Of a stretch of 64,000 nucleotides of DNA, positions 18,701 through 26,804 are shown piece after piece. Position numbers and translations under genes: made by a program. Below the pieces are notes generated by a model. The model searched no databases and was not told where the DNA came from. It saw only the letters and a list, made by a program, of their open reading frames with translations. Each line of letters starts with the position of its first letter. The first letter of the stretch is position 1. This DNA is from Actinoallomurus bryophytorum (lineage in GTDB: Bacteria > Actinomycetota > Actinomycetes > Streptosporangiales > Streptosporangiaceae), in the NCBI RefSeq assembly GCF_006716425.1, contig NZ_VFOZ01000002.1:744001-808000 (forward strand). The letters run 5' to 3'.

Positions 18701-21700
18701 ACCGGCGGTCGCGGACGCGTCGTTGTTGTAGGTGGCGTCGTCCAGCACCCCGGTCAGCGGGTCGGTGAACGTCGCCCCCAGATACGGGCTCGCGCCCGCG
18801 TTGGCGATCGTGACCGTGTAGGAGACCACTCCGCCTCGGGTGGTCGAGGGCCCTCCGGCGAGCTTGGTGAACGTCAACTGGCTGGAGGCGGTCACCGGGA
18901 TGGTCACGGCACATCGCGTGTCGGAGGACCCCGACAGGCAGTTACTGCCGACGTTGGCGGAGGTGATGGTGTTGACCAGGCTCTGGTCACCGGTGCTGGG
19001 GTTGGCGACCGTGACCGAATAGGTGATCGTCGCACTCGCCCCGACCGCCAGGCTCCCGCTCCAGGTCAGGTTCGGACTGGCGTACGCGACGGTGCCGCTG
19101 GTCGCGGAGGCGTCGTTGTCGTACGTCGCGTCGTCGAGCACTCCGGACAGGCCGTCGCTGAAGGCCGCACGGGTGTAGGCGGTCTGCCCTGTGTTGGTGA
19201 CGGTGATCGTGTACGTGACGGCCGAACCCGCCGTCCCGAACGGCACACTCGCGGTCTTGGCGATGGTCAGCCCCGGCGTCAGCACGGCCACCAACACGTT
19301 GCAGGCCGCATTGCCGCTGCTGGGCGGGCAGGTACTGCCCACGTCGGTGGAGACGACGCTGTTGGTCAGCGTTCTGTTGCCGGTGTCGGGCCGGTTGACG
19401 GTGACCGAGTAGGTGATCGTCGCACTCGCCCCGACCGCGAGGTTCCCGGTCCAGGTCAGCGTCGGGCTGGTGTAGGACAGGGTTCCGCTCGTGGCGGAGG
19501 CGTCACTGTTGTAGGTCGCGTCGTCCAGGACCCCGGCCAGGCTGTCGGTCGCCGTGGCGCCGGCGTACGGAGTCTGCCCGGTGTTGTTGATCACGATCGT
19601 GTAGTTGACGACGCCACCGGCGGTCTGGGTGGTCACATCGGCGGTCTTGGTGAGCGACAGGGCCGGCAGCAGCACGTTGGAGGTGGCGGTGCACCGCGGG
19701 TCCGTCCCCCCGGCCGGACAGTTGTTGCCCGGCGCCGAGGACACGAGTGTTCCGACGAGGACCTTGTTACCGGGGTCGGGGTTACGGACGGTCAGGGTGC
19801 CGGTGATCGTGACGACCCCGCCGACGGGAATGTCCCCGGTCCAGGTGATCCCGGTGGAGTTCAGCAGCACCGTGCCCGAGGACGCGACCTGGTCTCCGTT
19901 GGGGATGGCGTCATCGACGACATCGGTGCTGCCGGCGAAGACGCTGATTCCCACGTACGGGGTCTGGCCGGTGTTGGTGAACGTCGCGGTCAGATGCACC
20001 ACCGACCCAGGCGTCGTACTCGACTCGGCGAAGCTCTGTTGCAGGAGCAGCTGGGAGACCCGGACCGTGGCCGCGCACCGCGGGTCGGTGCCGCCCGCCG
20101 GGCAGTTGCTTCCCACGATGCTCGAGACGGCGGTGTTGGCCAGGATGCCGTTACCGGTGTCGGGGCTGTGCACGGTGACGGAATAGCTGATGGTGGCGGT
20201 GGCGCCGACCGCGAGGTTCCCCGACCACGACAGGGTGGGGGCGGTGTAGGAGACGGTGCCCGAAGAGGCCGAGGCGTTGTTGCCGTAAGTCGCGTCGTCA
20301 AGCACCGCGGACAGGTCGTCGGTGAACGCCGCTCCCGTGTACACGGTCTCCCCGGTGTTGGCCACCGTCACCGTGTAGGAGACGGTTCCGCCCGCCACCG
20401 TCGTGGGGTTGGCAGCGGTCTTGGTGATGGTCAGCTGTGGCACCAGCACGGTCACCCGCGAAGTGCACGCCGCGTCGCTGCCGCCCGCCGGGCAGTTGTT
20501 GCCGAGCGTCGCCGAGGTGACGGTGTTGACCAGGTGCTTGTCGCCCGGGTCGGGATTCTTGATCGTCACCGTGTAGGTGATGGTCGCGGTCACCCCGACC
20601 GGCAGGTCGCCGGTCCAGGACAGAGTCGGGGCCGTGTAGGACACCGAGCCCGTACTGGCCGTTGCGTCGTTGTTGTAGTTCGCGTCGGTCAGGACGCCCG
20701 ACAGCGAGTCGCTGAACGCCGCCCCCGTGTAGGGAGTCGGACCGGTGTTGGCGGCCGTCACCGTGTACGTGATGGTCCCGCCCGGCGTGATCGTCGCGAC
20801 ATTCGCGGTCTTGGTGATGCTCAGCTGCGGAATCTGGATCGTGACGGTCGTGGAGCACGCCGGATCGGTTCCCCCGGCCGGGCAGTTGTTGCCCGGAGTC
20901 GTGGAGGTGATCGCGGAAGTCATCGTCGGCCCGCCGGTCGGCGGGTTGTTGACCGTCACCGACGCCGTCAACGTCGCCGACGCCCCGATCGGCAGGTCAC
21001 CGGTCCAGGTCACCGACCCGTCGACGTTGAATACCAGGACCCCTGACGTAGTGGTGGCGTCGTTGTTGTACGTCGCGTTGTCCAGCGCCCCCGCCAGCGA
21101 GAAGTTGAAGTTCGCTCCCAGGTACGGGGTCTGGCCGGTGTTGGTGACCACCACCGTGTAACGCACCACCCCGGTCGGCACCGTCGTGGACACATTCGCC
21201 GAACTCGTGATCGTCAACTTGGGGATCAGCGCGGTGACCGTGGCCGTGCAGCGGGGGTCGGATCCGCCGGCCGGGCAGTTGCTGCCCGCGGTCGCCGAGG
21301 ACACCGTGTTGGTCAGGGTCTTGTCTCCCGCGTCCGGGGACTTCACGGTCACCGAGTAGGTGATGATCGCCACGCCGCCCGCAGCCAGGTTCCCGCTCCA
21401 GCTCAGCGTCGGCGCCGTGTAGGAGACCCCGCCGGAGGTCGCCGAGGCGTCGGCGTTGTACGTCGCGTCGTCCAGCACCCCTGACAACCCGTCGGTGAAC
21501 GCCGCGCCCGTGTAGGCCGCCTGACCGCTGTTGGTGACCTTCACCGTGTAATGCACCGTGTCACCCGGCGTGGCGGTGGCCACATCGGCCGTCTTCGTGA
21601 TCGTCAGCGCCAGCAGGTCCACTGACGCCTGACAGCGCACGTCGGTGCCGCCCGAAGCGCAGTTGGCACCCAGCGTCGCTGAGGTGACCGTGTTGGACAT

Positions 21701-24700
21701 GATCCCGTCACCGGACCCCACCGGTCGGACCGTCACCGAGTACGTGATCGTCGCCACCGCGCCCGCCGCGAGGTTCCCGCTCCAGGTGATGTTCGGGCTG
21801 GTAAAGCCCGCTGACCCCGAGGTCGCGGCGACGTTGTTGTCATAGGCGGCGTCATCGAGCACGTTCGTCAGCGGGTCGGTGAGGCTCGCTCCGGTGAACG
21901 CGTTCGTCCCGGTGTTGCGGACGGTGATCGTGTAGTGGATCACCGATCCGGGCGCGGCGGCGGTGGTGTCGGCGGTCTTGGTGATCACCACCGGCCCGAC
22001 GCCCACCACCAGCGTGACGGCCCGGGTGTCGCTCTGGTTGTTGGCGTCGACCACCTTGACGGTGAAGGGGTAGCTCCCGCCCGTGGTCGGGATGCCCGAC
22101 AGCAGTCCCGTCGCGGCGTTCAGCGTCAGGCCGGGCGGCAGACTCCCCGCGCTGACCGACCACACGTACGGCCCCGTACCACCGGAGACCGTCAACTGAT
22201 CGCTGTAGGCGACGCCGACCTGTCCGGCAGGCGGGGGCGGGAAGTCCAGCGTCGGCGATGCGGCGATCACCACGGTGGCGGCCCGGGTGTCGCTCTGGTT
22301 GCTCGCGTCGACCACCTTGACGGTGAAGGGATAGCTCCCGCCCGTGGTCGGCGTACCCGACAGCAGTCCCGTCGAGGCGTTCAGCGTCAGGCCCGGGGGC
22401 AGACTCCCCGCGCTGACCGACCACACGTACGGCCCCGTACCACCGGAGACCGTCAACTGATCGCTGTAGGCGATTCCGGCCTGCCCGGCGGGCGGCGGGC
22501 CGAACGTCAGCGTCGGTGAGACGTTCGGAGTGACCGCCGCCGAGCGCGCCGACGGCGGACCAGGACCGGCGAGGTTCTGTGCCGTCACGGTGAAGGTGTA
22601 GGCGGTTCCCGGGGTCAGGCCGGTCGCGGTCTGTGTCGTCCCGGTGCCGGAGAACGTCTGTGGTGCCTGCGCCACCGCGCCGATGAAGGGCGTGATGGTG
22701 TACCCCGTGATCGCGCTCCCGCCGTTGGACGGAGCCGTCCAGGTCAGCGTCGCCGACGAGTCACCAGCGGTGGCCGCGGTGATCACCGGCTGCCCAGGGA
22801 CGGTGTACGGGATCACCGCGTTCGACTGCGGGCTCGCCGAACTGGTGCCGAGCGCGTTCACCGCCGCCACCGTGAACGTGTACGACGCTCCGGCCGACAG
22901 CCCGGTCAGCGTCCGCGTCGTCGTGGAGGCGTCGAAGGACTGGGGTGTCTGGGCGACGCCGGCACGGAACGGCGTCACGATGTACCCGGTGATCGGACTC
23001 CCGTTGCTCGCCGGCGCCACCCAGGTCACCGTCGCGCTCGTGACCCCCGCCGTCGCCGTCGGAGCCACCGGTGTCGCGGGTTTGTCGGTGTAGACATAGG
23101 CCGCCGATCCGGCGACGCCCGAGGTCACTACCGTCACGGTCACCGCCGCCGCCGATGTACGGGCCGGCATCGAGGAGATGCTCAGGGTGCCGTCGGGGTT
23201 GACGGTGAAGCAACCCGTGGCCGGCCCCGACGCGCAGGGCAGCAGCACGACGGGCGTGCCCGCCTGCTGTTCCGCGGGGGTTCCGATCTCGATGGCGGTC
23301 GCCCCGGTGAGGTTGCCTCCGCCGACCGTCACCGCGATCCCACCGGCGATCGTGCTGCCGGCCGGGCTGACGGTGATCCCCGACGGGGCGGCCGGGATCG
23401 TGCCCGCGGTCGTCGTCGTGGCGATACCGGGATTGGCGTCGACCGATGAGGCCGTGACGGTGGAGGACGTCTGGATCAGGGTCGGCGTGACGCTGCCTCC
23501 GGTGACGATGCCGACGACAGTGATCTTGGACAGATTCGTCCCTCCGGCGAACGGCGTATTGCTGTTCGTACAGGTGATCCTTTGTCCCGAGGGGGCACCG
23601 CAGACCCAGCCCGTTCCGAATGCCCCGACCGGCACCACGCCGGCGGGCACCGTCTCCGTCACCGAGACCGGAGAGGTCTCGTCAGTGCCCGCCGAGACGC
23701 TCGGCGTCACCGAGTACGTCACCGGATCGCCCGGCTGCGGCGACGAGCCGTTGAAACTGGTCTGCACGACGTTCAGGTCCGGAACCGGGTTGAGACTCAG
23801 GACCTTGGCGTTGTCGATCTCGTGGAAGTCGGTCACGGACCCGGTGGACCCCACCCAGCCGAAGGCGAGCTGACGGGGGATGCCACCTGCGTTCAGCCAG
23901 GTCGACGACGGATACAACGTCGGCGAGACCACCGGCAGGGTCCCCTGCAGCGTTCTCGGCGTCCCGGCCACGGGTGTGAACACCACCTTGTAGGTACCGG
24001 CCGCCACGGTGATGCCGGACGCCGTCACGAGACTCACGGCCGTCGGGTTGAGGACCACCTCCATTGGCACCAGAGAGTTCGCCCGCGTCGTTCCGTGCAT
24101 CGGGACCACAGGGGACGTCGTCGTGCTGGCGGTGCTGTTGATCGCGCAGTATCCGGTGATGCCCGTTCCCGGACCGCGGATGACCACCTGCCCGGCGACC
24201 TTTCCCCCGTTGGTGCTGATGTACGGCGGATCGGTACAGCCACTTCCCTCATAGACGCTGTTGCTGAAGTTCCCGAATACGTCCATCCCGACGCCGAGAT
24301 AGCCGTTCGCCAGCCCGGGGAGGTTCCCCTGTTTGCTGGAGGAGTAGCCGAGCGCGCCACCCGGCTGACCGATGTTCGCCGGGGGCAGCGGGTTGGCCGG
24401 GTCCACCGCCGCCGCCACGAAGGTCATGCCGTCGGCGTTGTTTCCGCCGTACTGATAGCTGTTGAACGTCACGTCCAGTCCCTGCGACGTCGGCGCACTG
24501 GTGGCGCCGAAAAGGCCGCCCTCCTGGAACGACGAGGTGTTCGTCAGGCGCAGCGTCCCGAGTCCGGGGGCATCGGTGTTGGCCGGACAACTGTGCAGAC
24601 CGGTACCGCTGGGATTGCCGGAGGCGGAAAGGCATGCGGTGTTGGTCCCCGTCGCCGCGGCCGGCAGCGCGGGCAGGTTCACCGGGTAGGCGGGATCTGG

Positions 24701-24898
24701 CGTGTTGTTCTTGAAAGGCTGGTTGAACAGCGTGCTGCCCACCGCGAACGCCGGCCGGGGCGCCAGACCGGTCACCGGTACGCTCAGCGCGGCGCCGAGC
24801 AGACCGGCCAGCACCATCCGCGCGACCCGCCGGCGGACCGCGGGCGTCCAGCACAGCGTCGGAAACGCACCTGTACCGGGAAGGGAACGCCTAGACAC
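15779..24898 (-). CDS. Giant surface adhesin: L-type lectin, IPT, FN3, He_PIG, 15 DUF11 repeats, WxL-like C-terminus
   Basis: 3039 residues from GTG at 24898, overlapping the DUF916 gene's stop (GTGTCTAG). Order: signal peptide (~1-52); legume/L-type lectin-like domain (~55-375, with NNADGMTFV and GYLGVGMDVFGNF); a DUF11-like module (~376-495); an IPT/TIG-like module (~498-605); two FN3 domains (~606-790); two near-identical He_PIG Ig domains (~795-965); fifteen DUF11 repeats of about 129 aa (~970-2912); and a terminal WxL-like domain (~2915-3039) homologous to the next gene's product. There is no membrane anchor or LPXTG motif, so retention must come from the last domain. It looks like a long stalk presenting a glycan-binding head. 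The reading frame is intact over 9.1 kb despite the repeats, so it is under selection. Confidence 0.85.
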   Translation of the reverse strand: MSRRSLPGTGAFPTLCWTPAVRRRVARMVLAGLLGAALSVPVTGLAPRPAFAVGSTLFNQPFKNNTPDPAYPVNLPALPAAATGTNTACLSASGNPSGTGLHSCPANTDAPGLGTLRLTNTSSFQEGGLFGATSAPTSQGLDVTFNSYQYGGNNADGMTFVAAAVDPANPLPPANIGQPGGALGYSSSKQGNLPGLANGYLGVGMDVFGNFSNSVYEGSGCTDPPYISTNGGKVAGQVVIRGPGTGITGYCAINSTASTTTSPVVPMHGTTRANSLVPMEVVLNPTAVSLVTASGITVAAGTYKVVFTPVAGTPRTLQGTLPVVSPTLYPSSTWLNAGGIPRQLAFGWVGSTGSVTDFHEIDNAKVLSLNPVPDLNVVQTSFNGSSPQPGDPVTYSVTPSVSAGTDETSPVSVTETVPAGVVPVGAFGTGWVCGAPSGQRITCTNSNTPFAGGTNLSKITVVGIVTGGSVTPTLIQTSSTVTASSVDANPGIATTTTAGTIPAAPSGITVSPAGSTIAGGIAVTVGGGNLTGATAIEIGTPAEQQAGTPVVLLPCASGPATGCFTVNPDGTLSISSMPARTSAAAVTVTVVTSGVAGSAAYVYTDKPATPVAPTATAGVTSATVTWVAPASNGSPITGYIVTPFRAGVAQTPQSFDASTTTRTLTGLSAGASYTFTVAAVNALGTSSASPQSNAVIPYTVPGQPVITAATAGDSSATLTWTAPSNGGSAITGYTITPFIGAVAQAPQTFSGTGTTQTATGLTPGTAYTFTVTAQNLAGPGPPSARSAAVTPNVSPTLTFGPPPAGQAGIAYSDQLTVSGGTGPYVWSVSAGSLPPGLTLNASTGLLSGTPTTGGSYPFTVKVVDASNQSDTRAATVVIAASPTLDFPPPPAGQVGVAYSDQLTVSGGTGPYVWSVSAGSLPPGLTLNAATGLLSGIPTTGGSYPFTVKVVDANNQSDTRAVTLVVGVGPVVITKTADTTAAAPGSVIHYTITVRNTGTNAFTGASLTDPLTNVLDDAAYDNNVAATSGSAGFTSPNITWSGNLAAGAVATITYSVTVRPVGSGDGIMSNTVTSATLGANCASGGTDVRCQASVDLLALTITKTADVATATPGDTVHYTVKVTNSGQAAYTGAAFTDGLSGVLDDATYNADASATSGGVSYTAPTLSWSGNLAAGGVAIITYSVTVKSPDAGDKTLTNTVSSATAGSNCPAGGSDPRCTATVTALIPKLTITSSANVSTTVPTGVVRYTVVVTNTGQTPYLGANFNFSLAGALDNATYNNDATTTSGVLVFNVDGSVTWTGDLPIGASATLTASVTVNNPPTGGPTMTSAITSTTPGNNCPAGGTDPACSTTVTIQIPQLSITKTANVATITPGGTITYTVTAANTGPTPYTGAAFSDSLSGVLTDANYNNDATASTGSVSYTAPTLSWTGDLPVGVTATITYTVTIKNPDPGDKHLVNTVTSATLGNNCPAGGSDAACTSRVTVLVPQLTITKTAANPTTVAGGTVSYTVTVANTGETVYTGAAFTDDLSAVLDDATYGNNASASSGTVSYTAPTLSWSGNLAVGATATISYSVTVHSPDTGNGILANTAVSSIVGSNCPAGGTDPRCAATVRVSQLLLQQSFAESSTTPGSVVHLTATFTNTGQTPYVGISVFAGSTDVVDDAIPNGDQVASSGTVLLNSTGITWTGDIPVGGVVTITGTLTVRNPDPGNKVLVGTLVSSAPGNNCPAGGTDPRCTATSNVLLPALSLTKTADVTTQTAGGVVNYTIVINNTGQTPYAGATATDSLAGVLDDATYNSDASATSGTLSYTSPTLTWTGNLAVGASATITYSVTVNRPDTGNRTLTNSVVSTDVGSTCPPSSGNAACNVLVAVLTPGLTIAKTASVPFGTAGSAVTYTITVTNTGQTAYTRAAFSDGLSGVLDDATYDNDASATSGTVAYASPNLTWSGSLAVGASATITYSVTVANPSTGDQSLVNTITSANVGSNCLSGSSDTRCAVTIPVTASSQLTFTKLAGGPSTTRGGVVSYTVTIANAGASPYLGATFTDPLTGVLDDATYNNDASATAGTVGYTAPNLTWTGNVPATGSVTVTYSVTVHGSATGDDRLVNTLSSPSTGGNCPAGGTDPRCTATVTVSSLTIVSAPDVATTTPGGVVHLSTTITNTGKTAYNGISVVFSAPTLPADATPNGDQSATSGVLSIGAGGLTWTGNVPVGSTVTVTSSFTVNNPDTGSRHIVTTSISNAPGSNCPTGSGDSRCSAVVDVLVPALTILKTASASATVPGGTVGYTITVHNTGQTPYTGVSVLDPLSGVIDEAAYDNDGAASAGVVSYTAPNLTWTGDVAVGATVTITYSVTVANPATGGKLLANTVSSTAEGSTCAPSGSTAACTALVAILTPALTLTKTTDTATTTPGSTVHYTVTATNSGQTPYAAATFTDTLTGVLDDAAYDNDASASTGTVGYAAPNLTWTGALNPGASATITYSVTVGRPDNGDKTLSNRLTSATPGSNCPTGGADPRCTTTVRASVLNITSATDVSTTVPTGVVRYTVVVTNTGQTPYLGASFTFSLAGALDNATYDNDATTTSGNLNFNLDGSVTWTGDLAVGASATLTASVTVNNPPTGGPTMTSSITSTTPGNNCPAGGSDPACTTTVTIQIPALSIAKTADTATVAPGGVVNYTITIADTGPTAYTGATVTDSLSGVLPDADYAGDATSTSGTVSYSNPTLTWTGDLAPGTSATVTYSIRVKNPDPGDRQLVNIAASTELGSNCPPGGTDPACTARATVLVPKLTITKTADTPEVVAGGTVHYTITIANTGQTPYTGATLTDSLAGVLDDAAYNNDASATSGSVTYAAPTLSWIGDLALAATATITYSVTTANPGTGDHSLDNTAVSSVDGSNCPSGGLDDRCTATVAVTARSIVLSELTPAFTLTGIPHTTPTRNGAVTMTVATNSPSGYNVTVQAATPSLTSPQTGAAIPIANVRVRETGAFIFRSLSATTPVTTHTQTTPSALNGDSLSNDYQVDIPFVPTGRYSGTLDYIATAQ
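16164..21991. repeat. Array of fifteen DUF11-coding repeats (~390 bp each)
   Basis: Fifteen consecutive units, each encoding about 129 residues. Each opens with (L/I)TITKTA..., continues YTVTVxNTGQTPYTGA and LDDATYNNDA, then LTWTGxLAVGASATITYSVTV, and closes with NCPAGGTDPRC. All 15 contain a Cys-x8-Cys pair in the last loop. The units are diverged rather than identical. The strongest pair is units 3 and 13, which share the unusual NNPPTGGPTM segment. Confidence 0.9.
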
Positions 24899-25841
24899 CT
24901 TGGTCGTCTTCGTTCGCGGCCTGCTCCGCGTGGAGGACTGAGGCGGCGGCGAGCACCTTGGCCCGGTAACGGCGTCGCGCGAACCAGCCCAGCAGCAACA
25001 GCGCCAGCAGCCCGCCGAGCAGGATCGCCAGCAGGTGCAGCGGGAAGATGATGATCCGGACGGCCGCGCTCGTCCTCCCGCCGGAACCTGGCACCGACAC
25101 GGTGGCGTGGCAGACGCACATCAGCGGCGGACTCCAGCGGGCGGTGATCTCACGAGTCGAATCACGCAGCACGGTGAAGTCGGGAAACGCCACTCTGTCT
25201 CCACCGACATCGACGTGCAGCTTTCCCTTACCGCGGAAGTCGCGATGCACCGTGCCGCTGTCGTGAACCGTGGTGCTGAGGAGTATCGGCCCGTGCAGTG
25301 CGAAGCCGGGTGCCCGCACACGCGAGACCTCGACCGACCTGCTGACCGGGCCTGGGACGGTGATGAACACCGGAGTGGCGATTCCGCGGTTGATCCTGAT
25401 GTTGGCCGCGTTCCGGCCGGCCGGGACCTTGAAGATCAGGGCGAGTTGGTGATCGCCGGGTTCCGCCCCGGCCGGCATGCTGACGCGAAATGTCACGTTC
25501 GCCGTCGTGCCGGGCGCCACGACAAAATGCGTCGGAGTGACCTGAACCCAGTTCGCCGCCGCATAAGGGGCATCGGGCTTGAAACTAAGAGCACCGTTCG
25601 CACTCGCCGTGAAGTCGGACTTCTGAACAGTAACCGTAAATGGCTTTCGTCCTCCATTGATTACCTGGAACCTCCGGGCCGCCGCGCTCGCACCGGGCGG
25701 AACGACCAGCCGAGTTGGAGCCACCTCGAGCGAGAAGACGGGTGAGGGAGCAGAAGTGGCGACAGCAGTCGGAATATGCGCCGATAGGAGGCAGATGATA
25801 CCCAAAATGGCGCCGATCTCACGACGGGCTCGATCGGTCAT
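24891..25841 (-). CDS. DUF916/DUF3324-type membrane protein (WxL-interacting-protein-like)
   Basis: 316 residues from ATG at 25841, where a good signal peptide begins; ATG at 25886 and a start at 25913 are in-frame alternatives. After the signal (1-30) comes a DUF916-like beta-sandwich (about 35-140: FSLEVAPTRLVVPPG, then VTFRVSMPAGAEPGDHQLAL), a second beta domain in the DUF3324 position (about 145-262), one membrane helix (about 265-287), and a basic cytoplasmic tail. This is the layout of the proteins encoded beside WxL proteins in Firmicutes, thought to hold WxL proteins and peptidoglycan together. The stop overlaps the start of the giant gene by 8 nt, so translation is coupled. Homology is inferred from pattern and context. 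Confidence 0.7.
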   Translation of the reverse strand: MTDRARREIGAILGIICLLSAHIPTAVATSAPSPVFSLEVAPTRLVVPPGASAAARRFQVINGGRKPFTVTVQKSDFTASANGALSFKPDAPYAAANWVQVTPTHFVVAPGTTANVTFRVSMPAGAEPGDHQLALIFKVPAGRNAANIRINRGIATPVFITVPGPVSRSVEVSRVRAPGFALHGPILLSTTVHDSGTVHRDFRGKGKLHVDVGGDRVAFPDFTVLRDSTREITARWSPPLMCVCHATVSVPGSGGRTSAAVRIIIFPLHLLAILLGGLLALLLLGWFARRRYRAKVLAAASVLHAEQAANEDDQGV

Positions 25842-26139
25842 GGATCCTGTCAAAGCATCGCACTGATACTGGAAGATTTCCGACATGCTAAACCGCCCAC
25901 CCCGGATGATCACGGCGAGTATTTATCCGATCACCACGACGATCAAACGCCATCTTCCGGCTATCTCCTACGGGCACTTCTTTCGGACGCCGGACGCAGG
26001 TTAATTGCACCTGAATAGCGTTCTATCGGCCGCCGCCGGCCGAGGTGCGACCACGCACGAAGTGGGTAAATCGGAGTTAGCCGGAGGACGACGGAATCCC
26101 ATTCGGGATGCAAGTTTTACTCTTTGAAGGGGGTACACG

Positions 26140-26763
26140 ATGCGCTGCCATCGCCTGTCGATCCTGCTCGTCCTGTGTGCGGGAACGCTGACGTTGGCCG
26201 CGCCGAGCGCGGCGGCCGCCGCCGGCGGGCACCACCGAGAGGCGCATGACCACGCGTCCGCGCACAAGCGGGAGTCCTTCCAGGCTTCCACCTCGGTGGG
26301 GATACATGTCCTTCCCGCAACGGCCAATCCCGGGGGCCCGGGCTCGGGACCGAACGGCCCGGGTGGAGCCCCGTCCGCCGGATCAGGCGACGGCACCTCC
26401 GCCGGAGCGCACTCCGGGTCGGACAACGGCATCTCCGCCGAAGTGGAGTCCGGCGGTGAGTACGACGCTTCGTCCCACTTCGGCTCTGGCGATCAGAGTC
26501 GCGGCAACCCGCGGTTCGCCCGCCCGCCCCGCCGGGCACGCGGCGCGCTCCGCGGCCGGGCGCATGGAGCATCCCACTCCCGCAGGCACGGTGCTCCCCA
26601 TCACGGCTACCTGCCGTTCACGGGCTACAGCGTCATGACCATCGCGCTGAGCGGAACGGCGGCAGTACTCGCCGGCTCCGCACTGCTGTGGGCATCGGTC
26701 AGGCGACGGAAGCGGGCAGGCCGGTGCCCTGTCCCGGAAGTCGCCGCCGGACCTCCCGGATAG
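26140..26763 (+). CDS. LPXTG sortase-anchored low-complexity surface protein
   Basis: 207 residues; GAAGGGGG precedes the ATG. The signal peptide is about 1-28. The middle (about 55-125) is a Gly/Ser/Pro-rich low-complexity spacer followed by a basic Arg/His-rich stretch. The C-terminus is a complete sortase signal: LPFTG at 158-162, a hydrophobic helix at about 165-186, then RRRKR. The protein should therefore be covalently attached to peptidoglycan by a sortase; no sortase gene is in the window. It is divergent from the DUF916 gene, sharing a 298-bp intergenic region relatively AT-rich for this genome. A small LPXTG protein is also a standard member of Firmicutes WxL operons. Confidence 0.82.
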   Translation: MRCHRLSILLVLCAGTLTLAAPSAAAAAGGHHREAHDHASAHKRESFQASTSVGIHVLPATANPGGPGSGPNGPGGAPSAGSGDGTSAGAHSGSDNGISAEVESGGEYDASSHFGSGDQSRGNPRFARPPRRARGALRGRAHGASHSRRHGAPHHGYLPFTGYSVMTIALSGTAAVLAGSALLWASVRRRKRAGRCPVPEVAAGPPG

Positions 26764-26804
26764 ACGGCCGCCGTTGGATGACAGCGGTGGAGCCCCGTCG
26801 TTAC

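Noticed and set aside
16490-21046. Very long plus-strand frames (392 and 869 aa) with regular spacing
   Set aside because: They are antisense to the DUF11 repeats; their regularity only mirrors the repeats of the real gene.
16164-21991. ~390-bp periodicity that could suggest a CRISPR or satellite array
   Set aside because: The period, the protein-level conservation and the intact reading frame show coding repeats; no short identical direct repeats with unique spacers were seen.
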